A DNA stretch of 16,900 nucleotides. Source: Oleidesulfovibrio alaskensis DSM 16109. Lineage in GTDB: Bacteria > Desulfobacterota > Desulfovibrionia > Desulfovibrionales > Desulfovibrionaceae. The position numbers and the translations under genes are program-made. The notes under the pieces were generated by a model. It was not told the DNA's origin. It made no database searches and was given only the letters and a program-made list of their open reading frames with translations. The DNA is taken from NCBI RefSeq assembly GCF_000482745.1, contig NZ_AXWQ01000021.1, positions 1-16,900 of the forward strand, in the 5' to 3' direction. This document shows, in pieces, positions 12,916 through 16,900 of the stretch (position 1 is the stretch's first letter; the number at the start of each line of letters is the position of its first letter).

Positions 12916-14988
12916 ATGAAAAATCTAAAGCTGGCCATGAAAATAGGTATCGGTTTCGGGTTGTTGATTCTGATAGCCTGTACGCTCGGCGGTCTTGCCG
13001 TTTTTAATATGACCAGAACCGCGGCAGATTCAGAGCGGCTGGCATATGAATACGTGCCGGAAGTGCGCATGGCGAACAGTCTGCAGAACAGCGCAGCCAC
13101 AGCCATGCGGATGATGCTGGGCTACGCGCTGAGTGAACAGCAGAGCTACCGCCAGAATGCGCTGAAGGAACTGGCAGAAGCCAGAAAGTTTTTGAATCAG
13201 GCCAAGGAGCATGCGCAGAAGTATCCTGATCTTGTAATGCTGGCGCAAAGTGTTGAAAAAGCCGAAGGCGTGCTGAACCAGTACGAACGGCGGGCACAGG
13301 ATACGGAAAACCTTATCGGTGAAATTGCATCGAGCAGGGCGGTTATGGATCAGGCAGCCGCGCTTTTCATCACCAATTGCACCGCGTATATTGATTCGCA
13401 GCAGCAGAAAATAGAGCAGGAAATACGTCAGGGACTGCCGGCAGCAAGCCTTGTGGAGCGCAGTCTCAAACTTAAATGGGCCAATGATGTTGTCGATATG
13501 GGAAATAATGCCCGTATTCTCAATTTCAGGGCTCAGGCTCTGCGGGAGCTCAGTCTTCTTGAAGATGCAGCCAAGTCCGTCGGCAGAATAGACGAGCCGC
13601 TGCGCGACCTGAAGCGGACAAGCCGCAGTCAGGATAATCTCCGTCAGCTGGCGGCCATTGAAACAGCGGGACAGCAGTACGCCGCGTCCATACAGAATCT
13701 GCTGGCAAACTGGCAGAAACTGCGGGAAGCCACCGTGGACAGGGGGCGTCTGTCGGACGAGTTTCTGGTTTTGTGCAACGAAATAGCACGGGCCGGTATG
13801 GAGCAGACGCAGAATATCGCCGATGTGGCCATGTCCAATATGAATACGGCTTCCACCGTGATGGTGTCCGGTCTGGGCATTGCCCTGCTGCTGGGCATTC
13901 TGGTTTCGGTCTTTCTTACCCGTGCCATCACCGGCCCCATTGTCAAGGGAGTCGGCTTTGCCAATTCCATGGCACAGGGCGATTTTACAAAACTGCTGGA
14001 TATAGACCAGCGTGATGAAATCGGCCAGCTGGCCGCCGCGCTTAACGACATGGTCACCAAGCTGCGGGGCATTGTAGCCGAGGTGCAGAGTGCGTCTGAA
14101 AATGTGGCTTCCGGCAGTGAGGAACTTTCCGCCTCTGCTCAGGCCACATCACAGGGTGCCACGGAGCAGGCCGCCAGTGTCGAGGAAATTTCGGCCAGCG
14201 TGGAAGAAATGGCCTCCAACATCAGGCAGAGCGCCAGTAATGCCAAGCAGACAGAGGAAATTGCCCTGCGGGCGGCAAAGGATGCACAGAGCGGCGGACA
14301 GGCGGTGGAACAGACCGTGACCGCCATGAAACAGATAGCCGAAAAAATATCCATCATTGAAGAAATAGCCAGACAGACCAATCTGCTGGCGCTTAACGCA
14401 GCCATCGAGGCGGCCCGTGCCGGAGAGCACGGCAAGGGCTTTGCCGTAGTGGCGGCAGAAGTGCGCAAACTGGCCGAACGAAGCGGCGCCGCGGCAGGAG
14501 AAATCAGCGAGCTGTCGTCCAGCAGTGTGGAAATAGCTGAACGCGCGGGTGAAATGCTGCGTCAGATTGTGCCCGACATTCAGAACACTGCCAGCCTTGT
14601 ACAGGAAATAGCCGCCGCCACCAGCGAACAGAACGCAGGTGCGGAGCAGATCAACAAGGGCGTGCAGCAGCTTGACCAGGTTGTGCAGCAGAATGCCGCG
14701 GCAGCCGAAGAAATGGCTTCCACGTCTGAAGAACTGTCCAGTCAGGCCGAGCAGCTGATGAGCACCATGGGCTTCTTCCGCGTTGATACAAGCGGTCACG
14801 GGTCTTCTCCCCGCATGGCCACAGTGCGTGCGGGCAAAAGCCATCGCGGAGCCGCTCTGCCTGCTTCGCGCGCGTTGCCTTCCGACGACCGGGGCATGCG
14901 TGACAAGGCACCGGAAAAGAAAAATTCCGGCGGAATTCAGCTGAATATTGAAAACGATCCTTCGGACGAGGATTTTGAGCGTTTCTAA
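12916..14988 (+). CDS. Methyl-accepting chemotaxis protein with large helical sensor
   Basis: The product is 690 residues from ATG 12916, five bases after GAGGGG. Layout: membrane helix at about 8-30, a periplasmic, almost wholly helical region of about 280 residues, second membrane helix at about 314-336, HAMP to about 390, and the cytoplasmic signalling hairpin to about 625. The long Ala/Gln/Glu-rich helical periplasmic region resembles the helical bimodular sensor (HBM) that in McpS binds organic acids; this is a resemblance only. The hairpin tip EIARQTNLLALNAAIEAARA (about 483-502) contacts CheA and CheW. After the hairpin comes a polar linker of about 50 residues ending in DFERF, which fits the loose C-terminal pentapeptide x-aromatic-x-x-aromatic that tethers CheR. 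The gene is 20 bases ahead of a cheW gene, so the pair probably forms a receptor with its own coupling protein. Confidence 0.95.
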   Translation: MKNLKLAMKIGIGFGLLILIACTLGGLAVFNMTRTAADSERLAYEYVPEVRMANSLQNSAATAMRMMLGYALSEQQSYRQNALKELAEARKFLNQAKEHAQKYPDLVMLAQSVEKAEGVLNQYERRAQDTENLIGEIASSRAVMDQAAALFITNCTAYIDSQQQKIEQEIRQGLPAASLVERSLKLKWANDVVDMGNNARILNFRAQALRELSLLEDAAKSVGRIDEPLRDLKRTSRSQDNLRQLAAIETAGQQYAASIQNLLANWQKLREATVDRGRLSDEFLVLCNEIARAGMEQTQNIADVAMSNMNTASTVMVSGLGIALLLGILVSVFLTRAITGPIVKGVGFANSMAQGDFTKLLDIDQRDEIGQLAAALNDMVTKLRGIVAEVQSASENVASGSEELSASAQATSQGATEQAASVEEISASVEEMASNIRQSASNAKQTEEIALRAAKDAQSGGQAVEQTVTAMKQIAEKISIIEEIARQTNLLALNAAIEAARAGEHGKGFAVVAAEVRKLAERSGAAAGEISELSSSSVEIAERAGEMLRQIVPDIQNTASLVQEIAAATSEQNAGAEQINKGVQQLDQVVQQNAAAAEEMASTSEELSSQAEQLMSTMGFFRVDTSGHGSSPRMATVRAGKSHRGAALPASRALPSDDRGMRDKAPEKKNSGGIQLNIENDPSDEDFERF

Positions 14989-15008
14989 CTGCCTGACCGG
15001 AGCCGGCC

Positions 15009-15491
15009 ATGAATGAGACCAATCAATATCTGTCGTTCCGGCTGGGCAGCGATGCCTATGCGCTGGGTGTGGATACTGTGCGCGAGATACTGGACGACAA
15101 ACGGATAACACCTGTCCCCCGTGTGCCCGAATTTCTGCGCGGGGTGATCAACGTGCGGGGCATGGCTGTGCCGGTGGTGGATCTGCGCCTGAAGCTGGGC
15201 ATGAGCCGTACAGTGCTGGATACCAATACCTGCGTCATCATTGCGGAGGTAAGAGCCGCTGATGAGGTTCTTTCGCTCGGGGTGCTGGCTGATTCCGTGC
15301 AGGAAGTGCTTGAACTTGACCAGCAGGCCATGACGCCGCCTCCGTCCATCGGCACTGCCGTGGACAGCCGGTATATTGCCGGTATGGCGCGTGTGGAAGA
15401 TGTGTACGTTACCGTACTGGATGTGAACTCGCTGTTTACGCTTGAAGAGCTGAGCGCGGCGGGCGGTATGAAGGAAGCCGCACCGGAATGA
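15009..15491 (+). CDS. cheW: Chemotaxis coupling protein CheW
   Basis: The product is 160 residues, the normal size, and consists of a single CheW domain. It links the chemoreceptor hairpin tip to the CheA kinase in the cytoplasm. The start ATG 15009 follows CGGAG by several bases. Visible family features are the QYLSFRLGSDAYALGVDTVREIL opening, TPVPRVPEFLRGVINVRG near residues 35-52 with the conserved Asn-Val-Arg-Gly turn, VPVVDLRLKLGM after it, LGVLADSVQEVLEL, and the closing YIAGMARVEDVYVTVLDVNSLF. It lies directly after the chemoreceptor with no terminator between them and is followed by a strong terminator. No cheA, cheY, cheB or cheR is in the window, so it must work with a kinase encoded elsewhere. 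Confidence 0.95.
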   Translation: MNETNQYLSFRLGSDAYALGVDTVREILDDKRITPVPRVPEFLRGVINVRGMAVPVVDLRLKLGMSRTVLDTNTCVIIAEVRAADEVLSLGVLADSVQEVLELDQQAMTPPPSIGTAVDSRYIAGMARVEDVYVTVLDVNSLFTLEELSAAGGMKEAAPE

Positions 15492-15552
15492 TCCGGACGG
15501 CGGAGAGAACAGGCGGAAACCGGCGGTAACGCATTCTGCCGTGCGAAGAACA

Positions 15553-15590
15553 AAAACGCGGCTGCATGGGTAGTGCAGCCGCGTTTTATT
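15553..15590. terminator. Bidirectional terminator between cheW and the sulfite-reductase gene
   Basis: AAAACGCGGCTGCA (15553-15566) and TGCAGCCGCGTTTT (15574-15587) form a perfect 14-bp stem with a seven-base loop. The flanking A run and T run give a U tail on both strands, as expected between the convergent cheW and sulfite-reductase genes. Confidence 0.93.
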
Positions 15591-15654
15591 ACTTGCGGCA
15601 CTGACGGCACGGGTGCATGGCCGCAGCCTGTGCGCTGTACACAGCGGGTATCTG

Positions 15655-16290
15655 CTACAGCAGCGCTTCGCGGATCGATTCTATGCCGCGCGCCTCGACA
15701 AAGCGGGCCACCCGCTGCTTTGTTTTACCGTTGGTTTTGTAATATTCCAGAAAGCGTTCCAGCAGGCCGACGGCTTCATCGTCCGGAAGGTCTTTGGCAA
15801 GCACGTCGGCTATACGCGCCCTGCCGCCGGAGTTACCGCCCACCAGAATATTCCAGCCTTTGGATGTGCCCACAAGTCCGATGTCGCGCACATAGCTTTC
15901 GGCACAGCAGGTACCGCAGCCGGAAACGCCCATTTTGATTTTGGCAGGGCCGTCGAAGGTGCGGAATTTTTCTTCAATGACGCCAGCCATTTCCAGAGCG
16001 TTCTGCCGTGCGAGCTGGCACCACTGGTTGCCGGGGCAGGCCTGAACGTAATGCCCAGCCACGCGGAAGGGCAATTCGCTGCAGGCAGCGTGCAGGTCTT
16101 TTTCCTTCAGGCCGATGAGCGCAAAACGCTGGCCGGAGGTTATTTTAAGCATGGGTACGTCATATTTGCGGGCCACGGCGGCCACGGCTTCCAGTTCCTG
16201 CGGCGTAACCACACCCGAAGGCGGGGTAACACGTATGGCGTAGGTTTCCTTGTCGCGCTGCAGAATGGTGCCTTTAGGCATATCGGACAT
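15655..16290 (-). CDS. Small siroheme/4Fe-4S sulfite-reductase-like protein
   Basis: The product is 211 residues from ATG at 16290, seven bases after AAGGAG; the start 18 bases further up would place that site inside the coding region. It matches the small, low-spin, assimilatory-type sulfite reductase of Desulfovibrio (about 24-27 kDa) in size and pattern: one ferredoxin-like half-domain (TPPSGVVTPQELEAVAAVAR and KITSGQRFALIGL) followed by the siroheme/4Fe-4S half-domain. The coupled cofactor ligands are Cys85 and Cys91 (CPGNQWC) and Cys125 and Cys129 (CGTCC), the family's C-x5-C and C-x3-C. Full-size SirA, Dsr and Nir proteins have duplicated domains; this one has a single set. The reaction inferred is six-electron reduction of sulfite to sulfide with an unknown donor; nitrite is a possible alternative. 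It is monocistronic. Confidence 0.9.
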   Translation of the reverse strand: MSDMPKGTILQRDKETYAIRVTPPSGVVTPQELEAVAAVARKYDVPMLKITSGQRFALIGLKEKDLHAACSELPFRVAGHYVQACPGNQWCQLARQNALEMAGVIEEKFRTFDGPAKIKMGVSGCGTCCAESYVRDIGLVGTSKGWNILVGGNSGGRARIADVLAKDLPDDEAVGLLERFLEYYKTNGKTKQRVARFVEARGIESIREALL

Positions 16291-16328
16291 GCTGAGTCTC
16301 CTTGGCATGTGATGAGGTAACAAAAATA

Positions 16329-16346
16329 GCGGCATCTGCATGCCGC
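16329..16346. promoter_or_regulatory. Palindrome upstream of the sulfite-reductase gene
   Basis: GCGGCAT-CTGC-ATGCCGC has perfect seven-base arms and lies 39-56 bases upstream of the start codon. On the minus strand it directly precedes TATTTT (complement of 16322-16327), a possible -10 box. It may be an operator covering the promoter spacer. No matching -35 was found and the regulator is unknown. Confidence 0.4.
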
Positions 16347-16450
16347 CCGCGCAATGTGCCCTAAACCCGTCGCGGTAACAAGAGGCCGGATGTTTTTTGC
16401 AGCGGAACAGCGCGCTGCGGCGGTAATGCTGCGCAGCAAACCGGCGGCTG

Positions 16451-16492
16451 TGCCGGTGCCGCCGGTGCCGGTTCCGTCTGTACCGGTGCGGA
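16451..16492. repeat. Short GC-rich imperfect repeat of CCGGTG
   Basis: The word CCGGTG or a one-base variant recurs about five times (GCCGGTGCC, GCCGGTGCC, GGTTCC, ACCGGTGC). On the plus strand it reads as a Val-Pro-rich string, but no gene supports that frame. It lies between the sulfite-reductase promoter and the phage-like right edge. Confidence 0.45.
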
Positions 16493-16559
16493 CAGGGACA
16501 GCCTGTAGCTGTCTTCAGGCAACGGCTGCGGGGCGTGACTCCGGGGGCAACGTGTACAA

Positions 16560-16730
16560 TTGACGCGTGTCTTTCATGTAGCGGGTACCCGCGCAACGGT
16601 CCTCAAGCATTGCCGGGGAGAGCTTGCCATTTCCGGCGAAGCGGCCCTTCGCTACCACCTGCGCCTTGGCATTCCTTTGAAAGACCTGCGTCCGGACTTG
16701 TTTGCGGCGGATTCCGACAAAGCGGCCTGA
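16560..16730 (+). pseudogene. C-terminal remnant of a Cro/YdaS-type phage regulator
   Basis: A plus-strand frame open from 16539 to TGA 16728-16730 contains no ATG or GTG; the first possible start is TTG 16560, giving 56 residues without a clear ribosome binding site. Its last third, GIPLKDLRPDLFAADSDKAA, resembles the tail of Cro/YdaS-like prophage regulators, which often end in a short strand plus LRPDLF. The helix-turn-helix that should precede it is missing: the upstream residues (HVAGTRATVLKHCRGELAI) do not form one and the other frames do not supply it. I read this as the surviving 3' end of a regulator whose 5' part was lost by deletion or integration. The similarity is short, so confidence is modest. 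Confidence 0.4.
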
Positions 16731-16749
16731 TTTTGACCTGTAGTTAGTA

Positions 16750-16771
16750 TGCGCCACCAGTGCGCCACGAG
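16750..16771. promoter_or_regulatory. Tandem 11-bp direct repeat, operator-like
   Basis: TGCGCCACCAG (16750-16760) is followed at once by TGCGCCACGAG (16761-16771), identical at 10 of 11 positions. The period is one helical turn. The repeat ends ten bases before the ATG of the phage-like gene, so a protein bound there would cover its ribosome binding site or promoter. Direct repeats one turn apart are the mode of the lambda CII activator, but the sequence itself is not a CII site. Confidence 0.45.
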
Positions 16772-16781
16772 CGAGAGTAAA

Positions 16782-16900
16782 ATGAGTACGAAATTCCATG
16801 CGCTTGAGCCGTGGGAATTGATGAACACGGCGAAGAAGCTAATCGGCATAACCGGCTTGGAACTGATTTTTAAAGTCGGCCACAGTCGGATTTATCAGTT
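16782..16900 (+). CDS. Small phage-type regulatory protein, 3' truncated by the window
   Basis: The first 39 codons are visible from ATG 16782, preceded by a weak GAGAG (16773-16777). The peptide MSTKFHALEPWELMNTAKKL and the continuation IGITGLELIFKVGHSRIYQ look like an N-terminal helix pair of a DNA-binding regulator: TGLELIFKVGHSRIYQ has the hydrophobic spacing and central Gly of a helix-turn-helix, where the SRIYQ part would be the recognition helix that reads DNA. I recall similar short proteins near cro genes in Desulfovibrio prophages, which suggests a CII-like position. The lack of its C-terminus prevents a firmer call. It follows the Cro-like remnant by 51 bases, with a tandem repeat between them. 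Confidence 0.55.
   Translation, partial: MSTKFHALEPWELMNTAKKLIGITGLELIFKVGHSRIYQ

Noticed and set aside
12903..13004. Out-of-frame ATG just before the chemoreceptor start, with AGGAG upstream, as a possible leader peptide
   Set aside because: The spacing of three bases between AGGAG and this ATG is too short, the frame gives only 33 residues of basic composition, and GAGGGG places the real start at 12916.
14149..15111. Minus-strand open frame of 320 codons opposite the chemoreceptor and cheW
   Set aside because: Both plus-strand genes are complete with recognisable domains; the antisense product is Cys/His/Arg-rich with no family pattern.
16354..16563. Plus-strand frame encoding a Val-Pro repeat string
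   Set aside because: The repeat comes from a short GC-rich DNA repeat, no ribosome binding site was seen, and the frame covers the promoter of the sulfite-reductase gene.
16515..16799. Minus-strand open frame of 94 codons at the right edge, a possible divergent phage repressor
   Set aside because: The product has no helix-turn-helix, its start overlaps the plus-strand gene at 16782, and no ribosome binding site was seen. The expected repressor is therefore still missing.
1..16900. tRNA, rRNA, CRISPR arrays, insertion sequences, integrase or transposase genes
   Set aside because: None was recognised by eye on either strand; no regularly spaced direct repeats beyond the two-unit repeat at 16750-16771.

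Overview
The window looks like a piece of chromosome from a Desulfovibrio-type sulfate reducer, plausibly close to Oleidesulfovibrio (Desulfovibrio) alaskensis. The assignment rests on gene content read from the translations: a stand-alone small siroheme/4Fe-4S sulfite-reductase-like protein, an LctP-type lactate permease, a cysteine-rich electron-transfer ferredoxin paired with a molybdopterin oxidoreductase, and many sensory genes (GGDEF, EAL, a hybrid-sensor histidine kinase, a chemoreceptor with CheW). The DNA is GC-rich. The genus is inferred; no database search was made.

Layout. Positions 1-824 are the end of a phage structural module: a 5'-truncated unknown protein followed by a DUF4376-type tail-associated protein. 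A 50-residue lipoprotein gene follows on the minus strand (1006-1158), then about 400 bases without a convincing gene. From 1573 there is a GGDEF diguanylate cyclase (+), a transaldolase (-) converging on it across a shared terminator, a periplasmic-binding/PAS histidine kinase (+), a small membrane protein (+) and an EAL phosphodiesterase (+) that ends in a strong terminator. The lactate permease (8157-9677, -) converges on that terminator. Next come a two-gene minus-strand operon for a molybdopterin oxidoreductase and its four-cluster ferredoxin (10021-12590), a chemoreceptor/cheW pair (+, 12916-15491), another bidirectional terminator, and the sulfite-reductase-like gene (-, 15655-16290). 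The right edge (16560-16900) is again phage-like: the C-terminal remnant of a Cro/YdaS-type regulator, a tandem 11-bp operator-like repeat, and the first 39 codons of a small phage-type regulator.

How the parts fit. The core genes describe a lactate-oxidising anaerobe: lactate import, Mo- and Fe-S-dependent redox chemistry, and sulfite handling, with input from a chemoreceptor and opposing c-di-GMP enzymes. The 325-bp region between the molybdoenzyme operon and the chemoreceptor is the most information-rich regulatory stretch, with two palindromes and plausible promoters. I see no wholly new multi-gene system. The best leads are the Rex/CRP-like palindrome before the molybdoenzyme operon, the apparently cytoplasmic two-subunit molybdoenzyme of unknown substrate, the 21-bp perfect hairpin directly after its ferredoxin gene, the unlisted lipoprotein whose stop codon lies inside a hairpin, and the truncated phage control region joined to the sulfite-reductase locus.
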